A stretch of 6,758 nt of DNA from Ruminococcus sp. (GTDB lineage: Bacteria > Bacillota_A > Clostridia > Oscillospirales > Ruminococcaceae). Location of the stretch: assembly GCA_017418765.1 (NCBI GenBank), contig JAFOMV010000070.1, positions 1 through 6,758 of the forward strand, read 5' to 3'. The position numbers and the translations under genes are program-made. Positions 1-6,537 of the stretch are shown piece by piece. The notes under the pieces are model-generated. The model was not told where the DNA came from. It searched no databases and worked only from the letters and a program-made list of their open reading frames with translations. Every line of letters starts with the position of its first letter. Position 1 is the first letter of the stretch.

Positions 1-140
1 ACGCCTGCACAAGCACCGCACTCTACGCAAGCATCTGCGTCGATCTGGTACTTTCCATCGCCTTCTGAAATTGCGCTAACAGGACACTCGCCTGCGCATG
101 CACCACAGCTGATGCAATCATCTGAAATAATATATGCCAT
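1..140 (-). CDS. 2[4Fe-4S] ferredoxin, C-terminus cut by window edge
   Basis: This is a small soluble electron carrier of the clostridial type, shuttling low-potential electrons between cytoplasmic oxidoreductases such as hydrogenase or pyruvate:ferredoxin oxidoreductase (family knowledge). The 46 visible residues start MAYIISDDCISCGACAGECP. Cys9, Cys12, Cys15 and Cys19-Pro20 form the first CxxCxxCxxxCP motif; Cys38, Cys41 and Cys44 begin the second, whose last Cys lies outside the window. Full-length members have about 55 residues, so roughly ten are missing. The start is set by a GGAGG at 151-155, ten bases upstream of the ATG at 138-140. The gene is probably monocistronic, with its own promoter at 193-220. 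The visible sequence is intact and ordinary for the family. Confidence 0.95.
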   Translation of the reverse strand, partial: MAYIISDDCISCGACAGECPVSAISEGDGKYQIDADACVECGACAG

Positions 141-192
141 AATATATGCACCTCCGTTGTTATTAAGGGCCTTGTTAACCCTCGGTAACATT

Positions 193-220
193 ATTATAAC
201 ATAAATCACGCAAAAATCAA
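193..220 (-). promoter_or_regulatory. Sigma-70/A-type promoter of the ferredoxin gene
   Basis: Read on the minus strand, TTGATT (215-220) and TATAAT (193-198) are separated by 16 bp, a good match to the vegetative sigma factor consensus. Transcription would start near 186, leaving a leader of about 45 nt with the GGAGG at 151-155. Two inverted repeats overlap it: CAAAAATC/GATTTTTG at 211-230 covers the -35 hexamer, and TGTTA/TAACA at 173-190 covers the expected start point. Either could be an operator, but this is inferred from position only. Confidence 0.7.
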
Positions 221-230
221 GGGATTTTTG
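211..230. repeat. Perfect 8-bp inverted repeat over the ferredoxin -35
   Basis: CAAAAATC (211-218) and GATTTTTG (223-230) are exact inverted copies around a 4-base AAGG centre. The right arm and loop overlap or adjoin the -35 hexamer at 215-220. The repeat could be a repressor site, or the weak AT-rich end hairpin of the transcript arriving from the ligase-like gene. Its low GC content argues against an efficient terminator. Confidence 0.5.
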
Positions 231-324
231 TTAGTGCAATCTTACGTTTTGAATAGTATTCGATATACGGGCCCGAATGGATATGCAGCGGATTTTCGGC
301 TTATCTTCTATGGGTAAACCGATC

Positions 325-370
325 ATGGCGATCTTGCGTTAAACAGATGGATAGTGTCTGCAAGATCATG
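325..370. repeat. Hairpin downstream of the ligase-like gene
   Basis: GATCTTGC (330-337) is exactly complementary to GCAAGATC (360-367) around a 22-base loop. The flanking CATG copies at 325-328 and 367-370 extend the pairing with a small bulge. It lies 34 bases past the end of the ligase-like gene, where a transcript end would be expected. Neither strand has a T-tract after it, so I do not call it an intrinsic terminator. It may protect the 3' end or be part of a Rho-dependent end. Confidence 0.35.
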
Positions 371-400
371 CAGATATGAGCCCAAAAGGCAGGGGAATAT

Positions 401-1846
401 TTATTTATCTTTTACTTTTTTAGAAGTGCTTTCTTCTTCTTTTATTGCGGCACATGAAAGACCTGCGGCTGACCAGAATATCGGCGAGAACGGCAGATTC
501 GTACAGCCTATGAAGAAAAGCAGTGTTCCGCATAGAGTGAGCGAAAAAATAAGTACACCTGATAGACTGCGGCCTTTTTTCATTGATCTCAGACCAAAAA
601 CGAGTGACGAGAGTATAACAGCTATAAGTCCGATAAGTGAGGGGATACCTCTTGTTGCGGCAGTATAAAGATACTCATTGTAGCATCTGTCAAAAATACC
701 GGTATTGTTTATGATGATATCGGCAAGGTCTGCATCCTCGTTCAGTCCGCCGAACGTGTATATCTGAGGGTAAGCAAGCTGATCGGGACCTGTACCTGTC
801 AGCGGAGCACCTGATATGATATTTTTAGTTTTGTCATTGAGATAAAGATAAACGTCTTTGGTGTTATCGATATCCAGGACCTCGCTGTTATATGTGCCTG
901 CTGAACCTATTCTCATGAAGCTGTCAGCCCACCAGAGCTCACGTCCGTCATGGAGATCATAGGATGTGGGGATATTGCTGATAACACCTGCGCTTATAAT
1001 GATAAGCGCAAGGGCGGCTCCGATCATAGGTGAGATAGCTGTCACGAGCTGTTTTTTAGGCGCTTTTACAACTACAGAAGCTGCTGCGGCAGCTATGACT
1101 GCGAAGAATATGCCGCTGATGCCTATGATGGAATATGTGAATATCATAACGAATCCGAAAAGGCAGGATGATGCTGCACAGATAATGCGGCATTTCTTAT
1201 TGCTGCCGGCTGCGGCAGTTATCAGTGCAGCTGTCAGTGCAAGGCTGAGCACCATTCCCAGAAACAGGGGAGAGTGCGAAAGTCCTGAAGCAGCGTTGAC
1301 CTGAAGGTCAAGATGTATTTTTTTGTAGTGTGAGAGATGGCCTGTAAATATCTGTATCAGTGCCCATGCTGAATTAAGAATGCCCGTACCGATAATTCCC
1401 TTTGCGAATGCCTTTACAGCGGTTTCACGCTTTACTGCGGCAGCTGTTATGAATATGCTGCAATAAAACAGGAAAGCAAGTACGCCTTCGCCTCGCTGAG
1501 GATAGCCGTAAAGAGAGACCATAGGGTCATATGAGTTTATAAGCGATATCACGCTCCAAAGGAATATAAATACAAAAGCACCTGCTGCAAGCCATTTGCT
1601 GCCGCTTATATACTTTTTGATAATTGCGATAAGAGCCATTATCATGCAGTAGACACCCGTTATTGCCAGACCGCCTGAGGTTATAGTGTAGGTCGAGGTT
1701 ATGGTACATTCGGGTATAATGGTAAAAAGAGGCACGAGCAGACAAGCAGCGATAAGTCCGTATGATGCCAGCCGGGAGTATTGCTCCTCTGTCATATTGA
1801 GGATGAAATTTGATTTTTCTGTTGTATTGAAAATAGTTCTTGCCAT
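401..1846 (-). CDS. O-antigen ligase/polymerase-like polytopic membrane protein
   Basis: This 481-residue integral membrane protein belongs by its layout to the O-antigen ligase / Wzy / WaaL-like superfamily, whose members join or polymerise lipid-linked glycans on the outer face of the cytoplasmic membrane. About twelve hydrophobic segments are visible, around residues 28-46, 60-77, 86-104, 121-138, 148-167, 190-213, 219-260 (two), 268-290, 401-419, 429-447 and 452-468. Family landmarks are the GYPQRGEG loop (114-121, candidate catalytic Arg118), a long extracytoplasmic loop (about 291-400) containing GTGPDQL (351-357), and the motif DRCYNEYL (386-393). In relatives the last motif usually reads D-x-x-H-N-x-x-L; here Tyr389 sits where the His is expected. 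The ATG at 1844-1846 follows the protease stop by three bases, with AGAAAGG seven bases upstream, so translation is probably coupled. The tail (469-481) is charged and cytoplasmic. The family call is fairly secure; the substrate is unknown. Confidence 0.83.
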   Translation of the reverse strand: MARTIFNTTEKSNFILNMTEEQYSRLASYGLIAACLLVPLFTIIPECTITSTYTITSGGLAITGVYCMIMALIAIIKKYISGSKWLAAGAFVFIFLWSVISLINSYDPMVSLYGYPQRGEGVLAFLFYCSIFITAAAVKRETAVKAFAKGIIGTGILNSAWALIQIFTGHLSHYKKIHLDLQVNAASGLSHSPLFLGMVLSLALTAALITAAAGSNKKCRIICAASSCLFGFVMIFTYSIIGISGIFFAVIAAAAASVVVKAPKKQLVTAISPMIGAALALIIISAGVISNIPTSYDLHDGRELWWADSFMRIGSAGTYNSEVLDIDNTKDVYLYLNDKTKNIISGAPLTGTGPDQLAYPQIYTFGGLNEDADLADIIINNTGIFDRCYNEYLYTAATRGIPSLIGLIAVILSSLVFGLRSMKKGRSLSGVLIFSLTLCGTLLFFIGCTNLPFSPIFWSAAGLSCAAIKEEESTSKKVKDK

Positions 1847-1849
1847 TGA

Positions 1850-3574
1850 TCAGCCTTTCTTATTGATTGTTATGGTGTAGGAATCATCTGTCAGACTGCC
1901 GACGATTATCTCAACTCCCGGATCAATTTTTTCATGACCATATTCATCATAGAATCCGAAGCCGGGGATATTGCTGTTTATAACACTTCCCTCATGATAG
2001 AGATTATCCAGGTCTGCATCGTTTACAATACGCACCAGTCTTTTTCCGAGGCCGTTGTTTGTGGCTGTATCGTTTCCGTTTCTGTAGCAGAATGATTTTC
2101 CGTTAGAGTTATCTTCTGCTGTTGCTTCAACGTGTATAACTCTTACACCGCTTCCGTAATTCTTCCACCAGTAGCTCTTGGGAATATCAATATTATTCTC
2201 GTCAAGGGTAGTATATTCGAGTATGAAAAATTCCGAAAGGTAATCATCTGCAAGTTCACCGCAGGGGATGATCACACAGTTTCCGTTTTCAGTCTGTCCG
2301 TTTTTCAGCTCGAATGTACTTGAAGCCGAGCCGTCATATACCTGTATCTGTTCTTTTTTATACCAACCTGACAAAAGCTTTGTAGCGCATGAGAAGTCGG
2401 AGAATATCTCGTCCATAGTGTCATAGCCTGCCGAGCCGTGCATACCCTCTGAATTTGATTCTTGGTAAAGGTAATAGTCGGGCAGACCCATGCAGTGTCC
2501 CAGCTCGTGGGTGTAGGTGGCGGTGAAGTTCGCATAGTCTGAGGAACTTTTTATCTCGGCATTGCCGATTATGACGTAGCTGAGATAAGTTTCGTCCAGC
2601 ATATGGTCGAAATCGTAGTAGTAGTTGCTTGCGCTTGGCCACCATTCATCATCGCCTGCCGAAGCGGGAACGTTTATGAGAACGGTGTCTATGACATTAT
2701 CATCGTTTCCGTCAAACTGACTGTAGTCGATGATATCGTCCATAGCGTCAAGGACCTCATTTACAAAGAGGCGCTTATGTGCGTTGTTTTCGTAGTATTC
2801 TTTGTCATGCTCGGTGGTATAGCGGTAGACCTGTCCCGAGATATCAAGGCTGTGCTTGGATGTGCGCTGATAGAAAGCTCTTATGCTCTCGTTGGGGAAA
2901 TTCTGATTTGACGGGTCTTCTTCTCCGAAAGTGATATTGTACATGGTATCACTGAGTGGAGCCCACTGATAGTGGCAGTCCGGGAAATCTACGTAAAGCA
3001 TGGCTATCTTTGCTTCGCCCTGTGTGGGGAATGATCCTTCAAAATCCATAACGGGAGGGATTATGAAGTCCTCGTCAGAAAGGAAGGGGCCATATGTCTG
3101 CGCCGGCGTCTTGTAAGGCTGTGCAGATGCAGATGCAGTTGCACGGTGAGTCCGCTTGTATGCTTCGACATCGATAGTTACGGGTGAAACGGATGTTGTA
3201 GTGCAGCAGGTAGTTGTTGCTGGGGCTGTGACTGCATAATGTGCAGAAGACGGCAAAACAGTCTGTGAGGCAGAGTATTGCTGTTTTTGGGGAAATATCG
3301 TCTTTTCCAGCAATGTCAGATCAAGGGAATCAACGTTTCCGTCTTTATTCATATCAGCGTTGAGAAATCCCTTGGGGGAGATACTTGCTTTGCCTGAGAT
3401 ATAAAGTTTTGCGACGGCAATGTCAACGGTGTTTACCTCCCCGTCAGTGTTGATATCGCCTTTGAGATTGGCCTTTGAGCTGCCGGCTGAGCTCGTGAAA
3501 GGTGAAGCTGTCATGAGCATGGCAGTGGAAAGTGTGAAGGGGATTAGCTTAGATATTGGTCGTCTGATGTTCAT
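1850..3574 (-). CDS. Secreted M6-family metalloprotease with N-terminal type I dockerin
   Basis: This 574-residue secreted zinc endopeptidase belongs to the immune inhibitor A (M6) class. Residues 1-30 form a signal peptide (RR near the start, hydrophobic core, likely cleavage after SSA30). Residues 37-94 are a dockerin with two calcium loops: D40-N42-D44-G45-V47-N48-D51 and D74-N76-D78-G79-V81-D82-D85. A Thr/Ser/Ala-rich linker covers about 100-160. The catalytic domain opens near 188 (IAMLYVDFPD) and contains FDGNDDNVIDTV (287-298, probable calcium site). The zinc motif is HELGHCMGLPD (356-366): His356 and His360 as ligands, Glu357 as base, Asp366 as the likely third ligand. GYDTMD (383-388) follows. 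AGGAGG at 3583-3588, eight bases from the ATG, supports the start. The ligase-like gene follows after three bases. The dockerin implies docking to a cohesin on a scaffold or the cell surface; no cohesin is in view and the substrate is unknown. Confidence 0.9.
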   Translation of the reverse strand: MNIRRPISKLIPFTLSTAMLMTASPFTSSAGSSKANLKGDINTDGEVNTVDIAVAKLYISGKASISPKGFLNADMNKDGNVDSLDLTLLEKTIFPQKQQYSASQTVLPSSAHYAVTAPATTTCCTTTSVSPVTIDVEAYKRTHRATASASAQPYKTPAQTYGPFLSDEDFIIPPVMDFEGSFPTQGEAKIAMLYVDFPDCHYQWAPLSDTMYNITFGEEDPSNQNFPNESIRAFYQRTSKHSLDISGQVYRYTTEHDKEYYENNAHKRLFVNEVLDAMDDIIDYSQFDGNDDNVIDTVLINVPASAGDDEWWPSASNYYYDFDHMLDETYLSYVIIGNAEIKSSSDYANFTATYTHELGHCMGLPDYYLYQESNSEGMHGSAGYDTMDEIFSDFSCATKLLSGWYKKEQIQVYDGSASSTFELKNGQTENGNCVIIPCGELADDYLSEFFILEYTTLDENNIDIPKSYWWKNYGSGVRVIHVEATAEDNSNGKSFCYRNGNDTATNNGLGKRLVRIVNDADLDNLYHEGSVINSNIPGFGFYDEYGHEKIDPGVEIIVGSLTDDSYTITINKKG

Positions 3575-3600
3575 GAAATATACCTCCTAAAAAAAATAAA

Positions 3601-3643
3601 AAGAAAAAGAAAAAAGCTGCGGACAGCATACGCCGTCCGCAGT
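3601..3643 (-). terminator. Intrinsic terminator of rny
   Basis: On the minus strand, CTGCGGAC (3635-3642) pairs with GTCCGCAG (3617-3624). A further G-U and two G-C pairs extend this to an 11-bp stem closed by a GUAU tetraloop. Runs of five or more T broken only by single C residues follow at 3601-3615. The stem starts nine bases after the rny stop codon. It is strong, yet the next ribosome binding site (3583-3588) lies directly beyond the T-rich tail. Confidence 0.9.
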
Positions 3644-3651
3644 GAAACGCA

Positions 3652-5247
3652 TTATTTTGCGTAGTCAGTGACTCTGCTTTCCCTGATGAGGTTGACTTTG
3701 ATCTGACCTGGGTAATCCATTTCAGATTCGATCTGCTGAGCGATCTGTCTTGCGACGAGGACCATCTTCTCATCATTAATGACTTCGGGAACGACCATGA
3801 TCCTGACTTCACGGCCTGCCTGAACAGCAAAGCACTTTTCAACGCCGTCATACGAGTTGCATATTTCTTCAAGCTTCTGAAGGCGTTTGATATAGCTTTC
3901 GTAGTTTTCGCTTCTTGCGGCAGGTCTTGCAGCGGAGATAGCGTCGGCTGCCTGAACGATGCAGGCAATTACCGTTCTTGGCTCAACATCATTATGATGA
4001 GCCTCAACAGCGTGTATTATAACATCGCTTTCGTGGTATTTCTTACATACGTCAACACCGATCTGTACGTGTGAGCCTTCGATCTCGGAGGTGAGAGCCT
4101 TACCGATATCATGGAGAAGACCTGCACGTCTTGCAACGTTGGCGTCAACGCCAAGCTCGGATGCGAGAACACCGCAGAGCTTAGCTACTTCGATAGAGTG
4201 ATCGAGTACGTTCTGCCTGTAGCTTGTGCGGAATTTAAGGCGGCCGATGAGCTTGATAAGTTCATGATTGAGACCGTGAACATTGGTCTCGATAACGGCA
4301 CGTTCGCCTTCCTGCTTGATACGGTATTCGACCTCACGCTTTGCCTTATCTACCATCTCCTCAATGCGGGTAGGATGGATACGGCCGTCAGCGATGAGCT
4401 TTTCAAGGGCGATCCTTGCGACCTCACGTCTGATCTGGTCAAAACATGAGAGCGTGATAGCCTCAGGTGTATCATCGATGATGAGATCGACACCTGTAAG
4501 AGTTTCGAGGGTACGGATGTTACGGCCTTCACGGCCAATGATCCTGCCCTTCATTTCGTCGTTAGGGAGAGGAACAACGGAAACGGCTGCTTCTGATACC
4601 TGGTCTGCGGCTACCTTTGCGATAGCGAGTGATATATAGCTTCTTGCCTTTTCCTGACATTCGTCCTTTATCATCTGTTCGTAGTACTGTACCTTTACGG
4701 CCTTTTCGTGGACGAGGTCTTCCTCCAGCTTGGAGATTATGTATTCTTTTGCCTGATCCTTAGTGAATTCAGAGATCCTTTCGAGAATATCCATCTGACT
4801 GTTTTTGATGGCTTCGGCTTCCTTGAGTTTTTCTTCAGCAGTTTTTATCTTCTGGTTGAGGGTATCCTCTTTTTTCTCAAGGTTATCGGTCTTCTTGTCA
4901 AGATTCTCTTCCTTCTGCTGCATACGTCTTTCCTGACGTGACAGCTCTGCTCTGCGATCCTTGATTTCCTTGTCAGCCTCGCTTCTCAGCTTATGGATCT
5001 CATCCTTAGCTTCGACGAGGGCACTTTTCTTTTTATTATCAGCATCTTTTTCAGCATCAGCGAGTATGCGCTTAGCCTGCTGTTCAGCAGAGCCTGTAAG
5101 GTTTTCAGCCTCACGCTTACGCTGTTCGATGCCATCGGATACACCCTGATGATAGCGCTCATCCGATTTATTTTTCATGAGCACGTATACAACGAGTGCA
5201 GCGATAACTGCACCAACTGCGATACCGATAATCAATCCAAGAGTCAT
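3652..5247 (-). CDS. rny: Ribonuclease Y
   Basis: RNase Y is the membrane-anchored endoribonuclease that starts mRNA decay and processes leaders in Firmicutes. From the ATG at 5245-5247 it has 531 residues (B. subtilis: about 520). Visible parts are one N-terminal transmembrane helix (about 3-24), a long charged coiled coil (about 27-200), a KH RNA-binding domain with [10 protein letters not shown] (234-243), and an HD phosphohydrolase domain with LDHS (348-351), LLHDIGKA (377-384, metal-binding His379-Asp380), EAHHND (415-420) and [12 protein letters not shown] (434-445). It ends DYAK, as relatives do. An in-frame ATG at 5254-5256 lies only two bases from the GGAGG at 5259-5263, too close for normal initiation; the ATG at 5247 is 11 bases away, so I prefer it. 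The long gap upstream and the terminator downstream suggest a monocistronic message from the 5613-5641 promoter. Confidence 0.97.
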   Translation of the reverse strand: MTLGLIIGIAVGAVIAALVVYVLMKNKSDERYHQGVSDGIEQRKREAENLTGSAEQQAKRILADAEKDADNKKKSALVEAKDEIHKLRSEADKEIKDRRAELSRQERRMQQKEENLDKKTDNLEKKEDTLNQKIKTAEEKLKEAEAIKNSQMDILERISEFTKDQAKEYIISKLEEDLVHEKAVKVQYYEQMIKDECQEKARSYISLAIAKVAADQVSEAAVSVVPLPNDEMKGRIIGREGRNIRTLETLTGVDLIIDDTPEAITLSCFDQIRREVARIALEKLIADGRIHPTRIEEMVDKAKREVEYRIKQEGERAVIETNVHGLNHELIKLIGRLKFRTSYRQNVLDHSIEVAKLCGVLASELGVDANVARRAGLLHDIGKALTSEIEGSHVQIGVDVCKKYHESDVIIHAVEAHHNDVEPRTVIACIVQAADAISAARPAARSENYESYIKRLQKLEEICNSYDGVEKCFAVQAGREVRIMVVPEVINDEKMVLVARQIAQQIESEMDYPGQIKVNLIRESRVTDYAK

Positions 5248-5263
5248 ACAGTGCATTACCTCC

Positions 5264-5606
5264 TTTTCGTATAATTGATAAATAGCTTGTACTATAAACC
5301 TATTACTTACAGGGATAGTGGCACAAAATGCCGTATATCCACAAAAGGCGGTAAATGCCGCATTATTTTATTCATTTAAATATATTGATCAAGAGCCCTG
5401 AAAAGCAGGACCCGCAAAACATTGAAGGACGGGGTGTCCGACAATCCAGCCTGTACATGGGTATAGCCCTGATGTGCTAATGGCTGAAGTATTGTTTTAT
5501 TCATATTTATATCACACGAGCGGATGTTATCTTTCTGCCGCCCGAAGAATGATGTAAAACAAAGCTGCATATACTGCCATAGTAATATTATGCAAATAAA
5601 TACAAC
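5264..5606 (-). promoter_or_regulatory. Long structured 5' leader of rny (candidate regulatory RNA)
   Basis: A transcript starting near 5606 would carry about 350 nt before the rny start. Three hairpins follow one another on the minus strand. The first is CAGCC/GGCTG (5482-5486 with 5447-5451), enclosing ACAT-bulge-GGG/CCC-ATGT around a 5-nt loop. The second is ATTG-2 nt-GGAC/GTCC-2 nt-CAAT (5442-5445, 5436-5439, 5427-5430, 5421-5424) with an ACCCC loop (5431-5435). The third is an 8-bp stem with two G-U pairs and a CTTTT loop (5393-5413). The CCC of loop 2 can pair with GGG at 5411-5413, giving a pseudoknot that competes with the base of hairpin 3. Two smaller hairpins, CGG-CATTT-type repeats, lie at 5322-5334 and 5347-5360. 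I recognise no known riboswitch consensus. The leader is inferred from the promoter; the function is unknown. Confidence 0.45.
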
Positions 5607-5612
5607 ACATTT

Positions 5613-5641
5613 ATTATAACCTTTTTTCGGCAGAATGTCAA
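5613..5641 (-). promoter_or_regulatory. Perfect-consensus vegetative promoter upstream of rny
   Basis: The minus strand shows TTGACA (5636-5641), exactly 17 bp, then TATAAT (5613-5618): twelve of twelve consensus positions at optimal spacing. An A-rich stretch resembling an UP element lies just upstream (about 5642-5665). Transcription should begin near 5606 and run toward rny, which is the next gene on that strand. No convincing terminator interrupts the path. Confidence 0.88.
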
Positions 5642-5780
5642 GAGTTTTGCTTTTGTTTATTAAGTACAAATAGGCGGCTGTGATTAGTGCATTTTGTCTT
5701 AGTTTATTATTTGTGTTGTCAGACGTTTACATAACAGAAAACGGCGTACATTTATTACAGATGCCCATATAGGAGAACTT
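5642..5780. other. Gene-free AT-rich spacer
   Basis: This stretch lies between the rny promoter and the hairpin array. It is AT-rich and shows no ORF with a ribosome binding site, no tRNA-like cloverleaf and no clear hairpin with a T-tract on either strand. I see nothing specific in it beyond the A-rich segment next to the -35. Confidence 0.6.
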
Positions 5781-5888
5781 GTAGGGGACACCGCCCTCGG
5801 CGCCCCGATAATTGGTGTTGTAGGGGCTGATGCCCACATCAGCCCGATAGATCAACGTGAAGGCACGGGGCGATGTGAGCATCGCCCG
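5781..5888. repeat. Array of three related GC-rich hairpin units
   Basis: Three imperfect copies of one hairpin unit, 26-27 bp each, lie at 5781-5807, 5820-5846 and 5863-5888; the first two start 39 bp apart. Units begin GTAGGGG or the variant GCACGGGG and end GCCCCG or GCCCG. Unit 2 has a perfect 9-bp stem (GGGCTGATG, loop CCCA, CATCAGCCC). Unit 3 has a perfect 8-bp stem (GGGCGATG, loop TGAG, CATCGCCC). Unit 1 is more degenerate. Stem sequences differ between units while complementarity is kept, so the fold is conserved rather than the sequence. This resembles dispersed intergenic palindromic repeats of clostridial genomes. GC content is much higher than in the flanks. Confidence 0.8.
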
Positions 5889-5941
5889 CTATATTTTCAA
5901 TTTATTGTATATGCGGCAAATTCTGATTTATGTTAGTGTCA

Positions 5942-5970
5942 ATTATATCACGCCATCGCCACACTGTAAA
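5942..5970 (-). promoter_or_regulatory. Strong promoter between the Hsp20 terminator and the hairpin array
   Basis: On the minus strand, TTTACA (5965-5970) and TATAAT (5942-5947) are 17 bp apart, and TGA directly before the -10 makes it an extended -10 promoter. Its -35 overlaps the T-tract of the Hsp20 terminator. Transcription from about 5935 would cross the three-hairpin array and then approach the rny promoter. It could serve as a second distal rny promoter or drive a non-coding RNA. No ORF with a ribosome binding site lies directly downstream. Confidence 0.6.
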
Positions 5971-6016
5971 TAAAAATGCCATAGTACTTCCGACTGAATA
6001 TCAGAAATACTATGGC
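5968..6016 (-). terminator. Intrinsic terminator of the small heat-shock gene
   Basis: GCCATAGTA (minus strand 6016-6008) pairs perfectly with TACTATGGC (5986-5978). The 21-base loop can form an inner CTGA/TCAG helix (5993-5996 with 6001-6004). On the minus strand an A, then TTTTT, an A and TTT follow the stem. It lies about 70 bases past the Hsp20 stop codon. The plus-strand side lacks a T-tract, so it works mainly for leftward transcripts. Confidence 0.75.
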
Positions 6017-6087
6017 TTAAAACTTCTATTTCATCGACGCACAAAAGATACGCCGTTTTTCGTCATATGCTTTTCAATATAAAAATA

Positions 6088-6516
6088 TTACTTTATTTCA
6101 AGTCTCTTTGAGACAGGCTGTTCAGGTTTTCTTTTTGGCAGGTCAATGATGAGTATGCCGTTTTTATATTCAGCGCTTATAGCGTTTTCGTCCACATCAG
6201 TAATATCGAAGCTTCTCTTGAAAGAGCCGTATGAGCGCTCCCTGCGGATATAATTTCCCTTGTCGTCCTTTTCCTCGTTGTTTGTATTATGCTCGGCAGA
6301 TATAGTCAGATACGAACCGTTTATGTCCAGCTTGATATCTTCCTTCTCGAAGCCCGGCATTTCCGACTCCATGACGTACTTTTCCCCTTCATCCCTGATA
6401 TCAGTCTTGCAGGAGTTCATCTGCATTGTCTTGCCGAAGAAGTTCCTATCTGTATCGCCCCAGAAATCAAATGGGTCATAGCTGTTTCTTGCGAATGGTG
6501 AAATACCGTATAACAT
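6088..6516 (-). CDS. Small heat-shock protein, Hsp20/alpha-crystallin family
   Basis: This is a 142-residue ATP-independent holdase that binds unfolding proteins in the cytoplasm under stress and hands them to ATP-dependent chaperones (family knowledge). Length is typical of Firmicute Hsp18/Hsp20. A short Phe/Asp-rich N-terminal arm (1-35) precedes the alpha-crystallin domain (about 36-128). Visible hallmarks are EMPGFEKEDIKLDI (52-65), ERSYGSFKRSFDI (93-105) and the family signature AEYKNGILIIDLPK (115-128). The C-terminal tail ends in Leu139-Glu-Ile141, matching the I/L-x-I/V motif that docks between dimers during oligomerisation. GGAGG at 6525-6529, eight bases from the ATG, fixes the start. 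The gene looks monocistronic, with its own terminator. No CIRCE repeat or paired CtsR box is seen upstream, so the mode of heat control is unclear. Confidence 0.96.
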   Translation of the reverse strand: MLYGISPFARNSYDPFDFWGDTDRNFFGKTMQMNSCKTDIRDEGEKYVMESEMPGFEKEDIKLDINGSYLTISAEHNTNNEEKDDKGNYIRRERSYGSFKRSFDITDVDENAISAEYKNGILIIDLPKRKPEQPVSKRLEIK

Positions 6517-6537
6517 AATTCATACCTCCAGTTTTTA

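Noticed and set aside
354..1304. Plus-strand frames opposite the ligase-like gene
   Set aside because: They mirror a hydrophobic minus-strand gene and lack start signals. The minus-strand protein has clear membrane segments and family motifs.
4111..5274. Several plus-strand frames of 60-120 codons opposite rny
   Set aside because: They are antisense shadows of a well-supported gene, without ribosome binding sites or recognisable domains.
5385..5490. rny leader considered as 6S RNA, SRP RNA, T-box or a known riboswitch
   Set aside because: I found no T-box GGUGG-type motif, no SRP GGAAG-type apical loop, no long 6S-like duplex joining the ends, and no conserved core of the common riboswitch classes. 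A covariance model search was not possible here.
5376..5504. A 42-codon minus-strand frame covering the rny leader hairpins (starts MNKTILQ), part of a longer frame reaching 5669
   Set aside because: It has no ribosome binding site, the longer version begins upstream of the promoter, and I recognise no family. The hairpins and promoter explain the region better.
5781..5888. Hairpin array considered as a CRISPR array
   Set aside because: The units are self-complementary and differ in sequence, there are only three, and the spacing is irregular. No cas gene is present.
5757..5912. A 51-codon minus-strand frame through the hairpin array (starts MLTSPRAF)
   Set aside because: There is no ribosome binding site, and the peptide is a translation of GC-rich palindromic repeats. 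Open frames through such repeats are expected by composition.
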